A stretch of DNA of 38,276 bases, taken from positions 1-38,276 of the forward strand of contig JACROU010000036.1 in assembly GCA_016214265.1 (NCBI GenBank), read 5' to 3'. A program made the position numbers and the translations under genes. This stretch comes from Candidatus Omnitrophota bacterium. GTDB lineage: Bacteria; Omnitrophota; Omnitrophia; Omnitrophales; JACROU01. The notes beneath the pieces are model-generated. The model made no database searches and was not told where the DNA came from. It worked only from the letters and a program-made list of their open reading frames with translations. This document shows, one piece after another, positions 26,776-34,683 of the stretch (its first letter is position 1; every line of letters starts with the position of its first letter).

Positions 26776-27273
26776 ATGCCCCAAGATTCCTCATTCGATA
26801 TTGTCTCAAAAGTAGATCTTCAAGAAGTAGATAATGCTGTCCAGCAAGCGATGAAAGAAGTGCTTACGCGATATGATTTTAAGGGATCAAAATGTGAAAT
26901 TACGTTTAATCGCGAAGAGAAAAAAATCAATATGCTGGCAGATGACGAGATGAAACTTCGAAATCTTCGGGATATTCTTGCGACGAAATTGGCCAAAAGA
27001 AGCGTTTCGCTGAAGGCCTTGAAATATGGTGATGAAGAAGAAGCTTTGGGTGGGGCCAAGAGGCAGTCCGCCGAGATTGTTTTGGGAATACCGCAGGATA
27101 AAGCTAAGGAAATTGTCAAAAAAATAAAAGAAACTAAATTAAAAGTTCAGGCCTCTATTCAGGGAGATCAAATTCGTGTGTCTGGCAAGCAGAAGGATGA
27201 TCTTCAGAGTGTCATGCATGTCATAAAGGACACACCAATTGATGTGCCTCTTCAATTTGTGAACTATCGCTGA
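26776..27273 (+). CDS. yajQ: YajQ family nucleotide-binding protein
   Basis: The 165-residue cytoplasmic protein is full length for the YajQ/UPF0234 family: SSFDIVSKVDLQEVDNAV at the start, RYDFKGSKCEI, ADDEMKLRNLRDIL in the middle and a C-terminal repeat ending DVPLQFVNYR. Some family members have been reported to bind c-di-GMP and control transcription, others nucleotides or RNA. Its position right after a PilZ gene fits a c-di-GMP theme. The next small gene starts 1 nt after its stop. Confidence 0.96.
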   Translation: MPQDSSFDIVSKVDLQEVDNAVQQAMKEVLTRYDFKGSKCEITFNREEKKINMLADDEMKLRNLRDILATKLAKRSVSLKALKYGDEEEALGGAKRQSAEIVLGIPQDKAKEIVKKIKETKLKVQASIQGDQIRVSGKQKDDLQSVMHVIKDTPIDVPLQFVNYR

Positions 27274-27274
27274 C

Positions 27275-27535
27275 ATGTTTAATTTGGAAAAATGGGGACA
27301 ATTGGCTTCTGGTGTGGGAGACATGATGTCCCTGTTCAAAAAGTTTCAAAATGATGAGCGTTTCCAGAAACTTTTGTTGCTCCCTTCGTTTCAAGGGCTT
27401 ATGAAAGACCAAGAATTCTTGGAGGCAGCTAAAGCTAAAAATCTTATAAAACTAATGGGAATCCCCAAATTTCAAGCGTTCTTGAATGATTCTCAGGCCC
27501 AGGAAATTCTTCAAAATTTAGCCACTTCAAAATAG
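27275..27535 (+). CDS. Small helical protein, possibly STI1-like
   Basis: This is an unrecognised 86-residue protein starting one base after yajQ, so probably cotranslated. It is all-helical by composition, without signal peptide or membrane segment. The second half contains FQGLMKDQEFLEAAKAKNL followed by MGIPKFQAFLNDSQAQEIL, spaced like the Asp-Pro-type repeats of STI1/Hop chaperone-binding domains (short helices separated by kDxef/nDsqa turns). The resemblance is by eye only. Coding is supported by continuity with the operon and a normal reading frame. Confidence 0.6.
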   Translation: MFNLEKWGQLASGVGDMMSLFKKFQNDERFQKLLLLPSFQGLMKDQEFLEAAKAKNLIKLMGIPKFQAFLNDSQAQEILQNLATSK

Positions 27536-27579
27536 CTGTTTTGCCCTAAAAAATTCCCCCAAAATTATCCCCCGCTTTC

Positions 27580-27608
27580 TTGTAATGCCAAAAACCGTGT
27601 GCTATACT
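27580..27608 (+). promoter_or_regulatory. Sigma-70-type promoter upstream of PilZ gene
   Basis: The -35 TTGTAA (27580-27585) and -10 TATACT (27603-27608) are separated by exactly 17 nt, and the -10 is preceded by TGC, an extended -10 element. Transcription would begin near 27615, giving a leader of about 70-115 nt depending on the start codon used. Confidence 0.65.
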
Positions 27609-27646
27609 TGCTTCGTTTTACGCAACAAATATAAAATTCAATTCAG

Positions 27647-27670
27647 TTCTTCGGCTGTTAGGCCGAGGAA
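27647..27670 (+). promoter_or_regulatory. Leader hairpin in the 5' UTR of the PilZ gene
   Basis: The arms 27647-27655 (TTCTTCGGC) and 27662-27670 (GCCGAGGAA) pair over 9 bases with one G-T pair, around a 6-nt loop. It lies between the promoter and the first ATG (27683) and has no T-run, so it is not a terminator. It may influence mRNA stability or translation. Confidence 0.5.
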
Positions 27671-27682
27671 TACTAAACAAAT

Positions 27683-28126
27683 ATGAACAGGCAAACGATG
27701 ACGCAAAACTATGGAGAGGGGGTGGAGGATATGCAAAAAGAGCGTAGAAAGTTTAAACGCTTTGATGCGTATATCAGCATCCGCTTTAGATCGCCCAAGA
27801 CGGAACACATGGTGACGACTCTGACGCATGATATTTCCAGAGACGGCATCAAGATTTCGACTATGGAGATTTTAAGAATGGGCGCTCTTCTTGATGTGGA
27901 GCTTACTATTCCTGATGATCCCCGGCCTATTTATGTGACTGGAGAAATTGTCTGGTGTAAAAAGCTGCGCGGTGAGGATGAGGGATGTGAATACGGGGTG
28001 AAATTCCTCAAGATGGATCCCGTAGACAAATTCCGTGCCCTTGATTTCGCCTACAACAACTGGCTTGAAGAAAAAATCAACGATTTTGCCGACCCAGAAG
28101 AGATTCCTGAGTTAAAGGAAATATAG
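27683..28126 (+). CDS. PilZ-domain protein with own promoter
   Basis: From ATG 27683 it has 147 residues; an internal ATG at 27731 has a better ribosome-binding region (GGAGAGGGGG, about 8 nt upstream) and would give 131 residues starting MQKERRKFKRFD, closer to the usual start of single PilZ proteins. The start is therefore uncertain. The PilZ boxes are canonical: RRKFKRFD for the Arg box and HDISRDGIKI for DxSxxG, followed by GEIVWCKK and CEYGVKFLKM. It should bind c-di-GMP. Unlike the PilZ gene at 26406, it has its own promoter and a leader hairpin. Confidence 0.87.
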   Translation: MNRQTMTQNYGEGVEDMQKERRKFKRFDAYISIRFRSPKTEHMVTTLTHDISRDGIKISTMEILRMGALLDVELTIPDDPRPIYVTGEIVWCKKLRGEDEGCEYGVKFLKMDPVDKFRALDFAYNNWLEEKINDFADPEEIPELKEI

Positions 28127-28164
28127 TTCTTTCCCGATCAATAGTCTGATTTGATCTAATTCCC

Positions 28165-28187
28165 AACATGTAATTTTTCATGTTTTT
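28165..28187 (+). terminator. Possible weak terminator before glpK
   Basis: The 6-bp arms AACATG (28165-28170) and CATGTT (28179-28184) flank an 8-nt loop, with a short T-run at 28183-28187. The stem is short and AT-rich, so it may be only partly effective or incidental. Confidence 0.25.
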
Positions 28188-28207
28188 AAACTATCTCGTT
28201 AATCTTT

Positions 28208-29707
28208 GTGTTAAAAAACCTTTCTCAAAAATATATTTTATCTATCGATCAGGGCACTACCGGAAGCCGAGCCATCCTTTTTGATTCAAAAGGCAGGGAA
28301 AAAGGACGTGGTTACGAAGAGGTTCTTCAATTTTATCCAAAGCCGGGTTGGGTCGAGCATGACCCAAAACAAATATTGCAGTCTGTTGAAAAAGCGATTC
28401 GCATTGCCCTGACAGAATCCAAAATCAATCCCAATCAAATTGCTGCAATCGGCATTACAAATCAAAGGGAATCTACGGTCTTGTGGAATCCTAAATCTGG
28501 AGTTGCGGCTCATCGTGTGATTGTTTGGCAGGACCGCAGAACAGCTTCGATTTGTGAAGAACTTAAAAAACGCGGGTTGGAATCTGTTATTCACAAAAAA
28601 ACAGGATTAGTTTTGGATCCGTATTTTTCTGGAACCAAAATTGCCTGGCTTTTAAAACATCACGTGAAAATTAATAAAGAAGCCCGGGACGGAAAACTTC
28701 TTTTTGGAACGATAGACACTTGGATTCTCTGGAATATGACTGGAGAGCATGTAACTGATCACACCAATGCATCCCGCACTCTTTTATTCAACATTCAAAC
28801 CCTGAAATGGGATTCGGAACTTCTCAAAATTTTTGGCGTTTCGCAATCGATGCTTCCTCGAGTTCAAGATTCAGCCTCAATTTACGGGAAAACAAAAAAT
28901 TGGCCGGGACTCCCTGACGGAATTCCAATTACTGCACTTTGCGGAGATCAACAAGCCGCGCTTTACGGGCAGGGTTGTTACACACGCGGCCAGATGAAAA
29001 ACACATATGGCACAGGTTGCTTTTTGGTGATCAACACCGGTTCAAAAAAAGTTATTTCTGAATCTGGATTGCTGACAACATTGGCCTGTGACGAAATGGG
29101 ACGTCCCGCTTACGCGCTTGAAGGTTCTGTTTTTATTGCCGGTGCTCTTATCCAATGGCTGAGAGATTCGATGAAATGGATTCGTAGTGCCGAAGAGAGC
29201 GAAAAAATTGCCCGCTCTGTACCTGATAATCACGGCGTGACCGTAATCCCTGCTTTTGTCGGGCTGGGAGCTCCGTATTGGGATTCCGGGGCTCGCGGGG
29301 CAATTTTGGGTTTGACCCGTGGAGTAACGCCGGCTCATATTATCCGGGCTGCATTGGAATCAATTGCTTATCAGACAGCCGATTTGGTTGAGGTCGTGAA
29401 AAGGGAATTTAAATTTCCAATTCGTGCGCTCAAAGTAGACGGCGGTGCTTGCCGAAATAATTTGCTGATGCAATTTCAGGCGGATATTTTGGGCGTGGAT
29501 GTTTTAAGAAGCGGGATTCCTGAAAGTACGGCATGGGGTGTCGCAAAACTGGCGGGTGTTTCGGCCCGGATTTGGAAAACTCCTCGGGATTTGGATCATC
29601 AAACAAAATATCAAAGGTTCTGTCCAGGAATCAGCATAAAAACTCGGAGTGAACTTTTTAAACAGTGGCAGCAACAGGTAAAACGGATATTGACTAATGG
29701 CGATTGA
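28208..29707 (+). CDS. glpK: Glycerol kinase
   Basis: This FGGY-family sugar kinase phosphorylates glycerol to sn-glycerol 3-phosphate with ATP. It has 499 residues from GTG 28208, close to the E. coli enzyme. Motifs: YILSIDQGTTGSRAILFD at the N-terminus (phosphate 1), TNQRESTVLW, VWQDRRTA (substrate contacts), GDQQAALYGQ with the catalytic Asp, the NTYGTGCFLVINTG phosphate-2 loop and DGGACRNNLLMQFQADIL (adenosine region). The ribosome-binding site is poor. It overlaps the glycerophosphodiesterase gene by 11 nt. No glycerol facilitator or glycerol 3-phosphate dehydrogenase is in the window. Confidence 0.97.
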   Translation: MLKNLSQKYILSIDQGTTGSRAILFDSKGREKGRGYEEVLQFYPKPGWVEHDPKQILQSVEKAIRIALTESKINPNQIAAIGITNQRESTVLWNPKSGVAAHRVIVWQDRRTASICEELKKRGLESVIHKKTGLVLDPYFSGTKIAWLLKHHVKINKEARDGKLLFGTIDTWILWNMTGEHVTDHTNASRTLLFNIQTLKWDSELLKIFGVSQSMLPRVQDSASIYGKTKNWPGLPDGIPITALCGDQQAALYGQGCYTRGQMKNTYGTGCFLVINTGSKKVISESGLLTTLACDEMGRPAYALEGSVFIAGALIQWLRDSMKWIRSAEESEKIARSVPDNHGVTVIPAFVGLGAPYWDSGARGAILGLTRGVTPAHIIRAALESIAYQTADLVEVVKREFKFPIRALKVDGGACRNNLLMQFQADILGVDVLRSGIPESTAWGVAKLAGVSARIWKTPRDLDHQTKYQRFCPGISIKTRSELFKQWQQQVKRILTNGD

Positions 29708-30440
29708 TAACCCGGAGTATTCACGTTTTTTAGTTATCGGACACAGAGGTTTGCCTAAACTTGCCCCTGAGAATTCCGGTTCTGCATTTAAGCTTGCGGT
29801 ACAGCTTTGCATTCCGATGATAGAGCTTGATGTGCGGTTGACGCGGGATAAAGAACTTGTGGTAATTCATGACAATGAGATCCGGAAAATTTCTGATGGC
29901 AAAGGTAAAGTCAGCAGAAATGATCTACGATTTCTCCGGCAGTTTGATTTTGGAAGCCATTTTCATTTCAGATTCAAAGGGGAGAAGTTATTAACACTGG
30001 ATGAGGCGCTCGATATTCTTCTGCCCAGTGTTGCTGTCATGATTGAATTGAAAGAGGATAAAAAGCGCCGGCGGGAAATGTCCGAAGTGCTTTTCAGAAC
30101 TCTTGCGAAAAGAACAGAGATGTTGCCCAAATTGGTGATCTGCTCTTTTTCGGATAAATTGCTTCTCGAAGTTCAAAGCCGGATTCCAGACGCCAGGCTG
30201 GGATTGATATTTCGGACGAAACCCAAATCAAAATTCCACAAGGCACTTGAGTGTGGATTTAGCTCTGTTCATCCCCATCACCAAATTGCCAAAAAGAAAT
30301 TTCTACGTTGGGCGAAGTCTAACGGGCTCGCCGTTTATATTTGGACTGTGAATACCATGAAATCCATCAAAAAATGGAAATCGGCCGGTGTTCAAGGCGT
30401 GATCACGGACATCCCCGAACGTATCATGAATTCGCTTTGA
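29697..30440 (+). CDS. ugpQ: Cytoplasmic glycerophosphodiester phosphodiesterase
   Basis: The 247-residue GDPD-family enzyme hydrolyses glycerophosphodiesters (deacylated phospholipids) to glycerol 3-phosphate and an alcohol. TIM-barrel metal and catalytic residues are visible: GHRG, APENSGSAF, IELDVRLTRDKELVVIHD, MIELKED, the VHPHH segment and the terminal TVNTMKSIKKWKSAGVQGVI and TDIPE. No signal peptide, so it is cytosolic like UgpQ rather than periplasmic GlpQ. Translation is coupled to glpK (11-nt overlap), giving a glycerophospholipid head-group pair. Confidence 0.93.
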   Translation: MAIDNPEYSRFLVIGHRGLPKLAPENSGSAFKLAVQLCIPMIELDVRLTRDKELVVIHDNEIRKISDGKGKVSRNDLRFLRQFDFGSHFHFRFKGEKLLTLDEALDILLPSVAVMIELKEDKKRRREMSEVLFRTLAKRTEMLPKLVICSFSDKLLLEVQSRIPDARLGLIFRTKPKSKFHKALECGFSSVHPHHQIAKKKFLRWAKSNGLAVYIWTVNTMKSIKKWKSAGVQGVITDIPERIMNSL

Positions 30441-30541
30441 TTTGCGGCGTCCTCCTTCAAGCTTGCTTCGGCTTAAGTCGATAAATACCTACAACTTTTA
30501 GGGTGTTTTCCGCCCGGATTTCTCAAACTTATTATGTGGGG

Positions 30542-32635
30542 ATGCGCATCGTGGGTGTATTTTCTTTCGGCAAAAAAGAAGATCTAAACAAAGAGTATTC
30601 CCTCCAAAACATTCCTCTTTTCTCAGCACTTTCGGCACTTGAAATAAAAATTCTGGAAAAATACGTCCGCCTTGTTGAATGTAAAAAAGGGGACGTAATA
30701 TATGAGCAGGGCAGTGAAGCCGACGCTTTTTACATCATTATTTCCGGACGTTTCCGGGTCATTCAGAAATCTCGAATGGGGGATACGCGGGTCATCGCTT
30801 TTTATCATCGAGGAGATTATTTTGGTGAAATTTCATTACTGACTGAAAAGCCGCATTCGGTAACGATTCAGGCGGTCAATGACGCCGTGTTTTTCAAAAT
30901 TGACAAAAAGGACTTTCTGAAAATGCTGTCCGAAATGCCGGCGCTTTCGTTTCATCTCAGCCGCTCTCTCGGTATGCGTTTGAAGCAGCGGGATGAAGCA
31001 GATAAGGTCGCGGGCAGCAAAATCGTTTCAATTTTTAGTCAGGCGCCTAACATGGGGAAAACGACTTTTGCCGTGAATCTTGCGGCGAGTTTGTTCCATT
31101 ATGCTCATAAACGAGTCGTTGTTATTGCACTTAGTGAGCGATCTGACGAAGTAGCACGGGGCATTTCGCGCATTGTCGAAGATAAACAATTCCAACCTCT
31201 TGAGTTGAGTAAAGCGGATTTTAATCACGAACGTGTAATGAGAGAACATATCGCTTCTCATCGAGGCGGTTTTGATGTGGTGTATTTAAGCAAAGAGAAG
31301 GGCGAGGTTCAGGAAAAGAAAATCATTTCTTTACTTACTTTCCTTTTGATTCATTACGATATTGTTTTAGTAGATATGCCTCTGCAGTTAAGCGCTCTTG
31401 AACTTAAAATCCTGTCCCAGTCCGATACAATTTATCTCTTGGCCAAAGGTTATATCCACGATCTTGAAAAAGCAAAATCGACGATCTCAGAGCTAAAAGA
31501 ATCGCTCAAATTCTCGGGCAATGAAATCCGGCTTATCATATCTGAAGAAGAGAAACGCTACCCTGAAACTCTTCGGCAAATGGAACGTGTTGTAGATCAT
31601 AAAATATTTGCTTTGCTACCCTTTGTTTCTGATATGAAAGATTTTCGTATTGATGGCGAGATGCTTTATGTCATACAGCGGGAAAAAGATCCCTACAGTC
31701 GTGTGGTGCGATATTTATCACGCGAATTGACCGGGGCCTTGCTGGGCCTGGTGCTGGGCAGTGGAGCGGCATTTGGTTTGGCGCATATTGGCGTTTTGAA
31801 AGTGATTGAACGCGAAAAAATCCCTGTTGATATTATTGCCGGCTCCAGTATTGGAGCGTTCGTGGGGGCGCTTTGGTGTGCCGGATACAGCGCAGATGAA
31901 TTAGAAAAAATCGCAAAAGGGCTTACGAAAAAGTCCGCTTTTCTCAATCTTTTAGGTATCCAAGATTTCTCAGTCGTTCACCAGGGATTTTTTAAAGGTC
32001 ATCAAATGCTCCACTACATTCACACTTTGATTGGTGAGAAAACGTTTCAGGATTTGGATATTCCTTTGCGGGTTGTCGCAACAGATCTATTCACGTCGGA
32101 TGAGATTATATTTGATGAAGGTCAGGTGGCTCACGCGATGCGAGCCAGCATTTCCATCCCCGGGATTTTTCGACCATTTATGATGCATGGCAGGTACATG
32201 ATTGACGGTGGCGTGATCGATCCACTCCCGGTTAAGGTGTTGGCGGGACTTGGCGTTAGAAAGATTATTTCGGTGAATGTTCTTTCCGGCCGATCTGAAT
32301 TTGAGGAACGTAAAGAACTTATCGAAAAAAGAACGCTGTCGATGGAAGAAAAACTAAAAACAGAGCCTAATTTTTTCCGCAGAATCCAGTTAAAATTTCA
32401 AATCTTTATGCGCAGACGTTACGCGGCAAATATTTTCAACGTGCTCATGCAAACGATGCAATTTATGGAATCCAAGATTGCATCAACAGCGGAACAGGAA
32501 TCAGATGTTGAAATACGACCCGTAGTTACCGATGCTCATTGGGCGGAATTTTATTCGGCAGAAAAATTTATCAAGATTGGTGAAGAGAAGACCATGGAAA
32601 AATTGGAAGAAATTAAAACTTTGGTTCGCGAATAG
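30542..32635 (+). CDS. cNMP-binding / P-loop ATPase-like / patatin-like phospholipase fusion
   Basis: ATG 30542 (697 residues) is the preferred start; an in-frame GTG at 30503 would add 13. Three domains are visible. (1) Cyclic nucleotide-binding domain (about 25-150): GDYFGEISLL then PHSVTIQA, where the phosphate-binding Arg of CRP is His105. (2) ParA/MinD/CpaE-like domain (about 158-395): P-loop APNMGKTTFA with GKT at 172-174, lacking the deviant signature Lys, and Walker-B-like DIVLVDMP (273-280). (3) Patatin lipase (about 400-600): oxyanion loop GSGAAFGLAH (406-415), nucleophile motif GSSIG (Ser436) and catalytic Asp555 in DGG. The plan matches neuropathy target esterase (NTE)-type lysophospholipases. 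No signal peptide; probably membrane-associated on the cytoplasmic side. Its neighbours are all lipid catabolism genes. Confidence 0.9.
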   Translation: MRIVGVFSFGKKEDLNKEYSLQNIPLFSALSALEIKILEKYVRLVECKKGDVIYEQGSEADAFYIIISGRFRVIQKSRMGDTRVIAFYHRGDYFGEISLLTEKPHSVTIQAVNDAVFFKIDKKDFLKMLSEMPALSFHLSRSLGMRLKQRDEADKVAGSKIVSIFSQAPNMGKTTFAVNLAASLFHYAHKRVVVIALSERSDEVARGISRIVEDKQFQPLELSKADFNHERVMREHIASHRGGFDVVYLSKEKGEVQEKKIISLLTFLLIHYDIVLVDMPLQLSALELKILSQSDTIYLLAKGYIHDLEKAKSTISELKESLKFSGNEIRLIISEEEKRYPETLRQMERVVDHKIFALLPFVSDMKDFRIDGEMLYVIQREKDPYSRVVRYLSRELTGALLGLVLGSGAAFGLAHIGVLKVIEREKIPVDIIAGSSIGAFVGALWCAGYSADELEKIAKGLTKKSAFLNLLGIQDFSVVHQGFFKGHQMLHYIHTLIGEKTFQDLDIPLRVVATDLFTSDEIIFDEGQVAHAMRASISIPGIFRPFMMHGRYMIDGGVIDPLPVKVLAGLGVRKIISVNVLSGRSEFEERKELIEKRTLSMEEKLKTEPNFFRRIQLKFQIFMRRRYAANIFNVLMQTMQFMESKIASTAEQESDVEIRPVVTDAHWAEFYSAEKFIKIGEEKTMEKLEEIKTLVRE

Positions 32636-32655
32636 TATAGACAAGGAGACTCACG

Positions 32656-33876
32656 ATGTATATTTACAAAGCGGGTGTTGTGGGCGCAGGCGCAATGGGG
32701 GCTGAAATTGCGCAGGTGATTTCTTATTCAAATGTCCCCGTGATTTTGAAAGATGTGAATGACGAATTTGTGAATCGCGGTTTGGCAAAAATCCGATCAA
32801 TTTACCAGCGGCGGGTTGAAGCTGGGAAAATGACTCATGATGATATGCAGAAGAAATTGTCGCTCGTGCGCGGTTCCACGTCCTTCAATGATTTTAAGGA
32901 CGTTGATTTAGTGGTCGAGGCAGTGCCTGAGAAAATGGAAATTAAAAAATCCGTGTTCAAAGAACTGGATGCCTCAACCCCCCGTCATGCCATTTTGGCT
33001 ACGAACACCTCAAGTCTTCCGATTTCAGCGATCGGCTCTGTCACCAAGCGGCCCGAGAAGGTAGTGGGGCTTCATTTCTTTTTTCCGGCTCATGTCATGA
33101 AGCTGATTGAAATTATTCCTGGTTTGGGAACAGATTCGGGTACGGTTCAGGATATGATTAGTTTTTCTGAATCTCTTCGAAAACTGCCTATCGTAGTTAA
33201 TGAATGCGCCGGTTTTTTGATCAACCGCCTGCTGATGCCTTATTTGAATGAAGCAGCATATTGCCTTCAGGCGGGGGCTGCTCCGATGGAGGTTATTGAT
33301 CAGAAGGTCGTTGAGTTTGGAATGCCGATGGGACCATTCACGCTAGTGGACAATGTCGGCCTTGATATTTGCGAGGACGTGGAAAATGTTCTTGTGGATG
33401 CGTATGGAAATCGTATGAAACCTGCGCTGTTGTGGCACAAAATGGCGGCTCAAAAACTTTTCGGTAAGAAAACCGGAAAAGGTTTTTATCTCTATAAGGA
33501 GGGGAGTGGGAAAAATTCTGAAGTCGATCAGATTATTCAACAAATTCAAAGCGAAACCCAAATAACAAAAGGAGAGTTTTCCGTTGAGCGCATCATGTTT
33601 CCAATGATTAATGAAGCTGCACTTTGCGTTCAGGAAAATATTTCCCGTGCGGCTGATATTGAAATTGGTGTAATGGCTGGTATCGGTTTTCCTCAAGCCC
33701 GGGGCGGCGTATTGCATTATGCCGACTCCATAGGGATTGATGTGGTATTGGATGGGATGAGAAAATTTCACAATCAGTATGGCGAGCGATTTTTCCCGGC
33801 GCCGCTTTTGAAACGGATGGTCGACGCAGGATATTTGGGCAAAAAAACAGGCAAAGGATTTTTTGAATATCGTTAA
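32656..33876 (+). CDS. 3-hydroxyacyl-CoA dehydrogenase
   Basis: The 406-residue NAD-dependent enzyme of beta-oxidation oxidises 3-hydroxyacyl-CoA to 3-ketoacyl-CoA. The Rossmann motif GAGAMG is at 10-15; ATNTSSLPISAI and GLHFFFPAHVMKLIEIIP supply the catalytic Ser/His, and GFLINRLLMP the Asn. Two C-terminal 3HCDH domains follow, each ending in GKKTGKGF(Y/F). This corresponds to the C-terminal part of FadB/FadJ without the crotonase domain, which is encoded separately next door. AAGGAG lies about 9 nt upstream. Confidence 0.95.
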   Translation: MYIYKAGVVGAGAMGAEIAQVISYSNVPVILKDVNDEFVNRGLAKIRSIYQRRVEAGKMTHDDMQKKLSLVRGSTSFNDFKDVDLVVEAVPEKMEIKKSVFKELDASTPRHAILATNTSSLPISAIGSVTKRPEKVVGLHFFFPAHVMKLIEIIPGLGTDSGTVQDMISFSESLRKLPIVVNECAGFLINRLLMPYLNEAAYCLQAGAAPMEVIDQKVVEFGMPMGPFTLVDNVGLDICEDVENVLVDAYGNRMKPALLWHKMAAQKLFGKKTGKGFYLYKEGSGKNSEVDQIIQQIQSETQITKGEFSVERIMFPMINEAALCVQENISRAADIEIGVMAGIGFPQARGGVLHYADSIGIDVVLDGMRKFHNQYGERFFPAPLLKRMVDAGYLGKKTGKGFFEYR

Positions 33877-33897
33877 GAGATAAACAAGGAGAATAAT

Positions 33898-34683
33898 ATG
33901 TCTGCATTTGAATATATGCGAATCAATCGAGAAGATTCTGTAACCATTTTAACGATCGATCATCCTCCCGCGAATGCACTATCTCAAAAAGTTATGGAGG
34001 AACTTGAGAAAAGTGTTTTGGAATTTGAAGCGGATAGTACCGCTAAAGTTTTGATGATTACGGGCGCAGGCAATTTTGCATTTGTAGCCGGAGCCGATAT
34101 TCGCGAGTTGATCAAGATCGATTCCGCGTCGAAAGCCGAAGAGCTGGCGCTCCGCGGTCAGGAAATTTTATCGAAAATTGAAAATTTATCGAAGCCGGTG
34201 ATGGCCGTAATCAACGCTGTGTGTCTCGGCGGCGGCAACGAGCTTGCTATGGCCTGTCATCTGCGTATTGCGTCCGATCGCGCTCGATTTGGCCAGCCCG
34301 AAATTAATTTGGGCATTATTCCCGGATTTGGTGGTACTCAGCGGCTGGCGCGAATTTGCGGGCCCTCGAAAGCTTTTGAATTGAATGTAACGGGTGATTT
34401 AATTCCAGCGTCTGAAGCGCTTCGAATCGGACTGGTGAACCGCGTAGTGCGGGATGAGGAATTGATGAAAGAAGCTCTCGGGTTGGCGAAAAAAATCGCC
34501 TCAAAAGGTCCGAAGGCAGTAAGCCTGATTCTCGACGCGATTAGAAAAGGAATTCAGATGCCGCTTGATCAAGGCCTCGCTTATGAAGCCAAACTGTTTG
34601 GCAAGGTCTGTGAAACTCGTGATATGAGGGAAGGACTGATGGCATTCATCGAAAAACGTCAGCCGCAATTTACGGGGCAATGA
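33898..34683 (+). CDS. Enoyl-CoA hydratase (crotonase family)
   Basis: The 261-residue protein hydrates trans-2-enoyl-CoA to 3-hydroxyacyl-CoA. The oxyanion-hole segments AFVAGADI (61-68) and CLGGGNELA (109-117) and both catalytic glutamates, Glu115 and Glu135 (PEINLGIIPGFGGTQRL), are present, so it should be a true hydratase. It has a good AAGGAG site 8 nt upstream and an ATGA overlap with etfB. With the upstream dehydrogenase it reconstitutes the two FadB activities as separate proteins. Confidence 0.95.
   Translation: MSAFEYMRINREDSVTILTIDHPPANALSQKVMEELEKSVLEFEADSTAKVLMITGAGNFAFVAGADIRELIKIDSASKAEELALRGQEILSKIENLSKPVMAVINAVCLGGGNELAMACHLRIASDRARFGQPEINLGIIPGFGGTQRLARICGPSKAFELNVTGDLIPASEALRIGLVNRVVRDEELMKEALGLAKKIASKGPKAVSLILDAIRKGIQMPLDQGLAYEAKLFGKVCETRDMREGLMAFIEKRQPQFTGQ

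Noticed and set aside
30441..30541. Short inverted AAGC/GCTT and TATTAT-like elements between the phosphodiesterase and the patatin fusion gene.
   Set aside because: Stem of only 4 bp without a T-run, and no -35 for the -10-like sequence.
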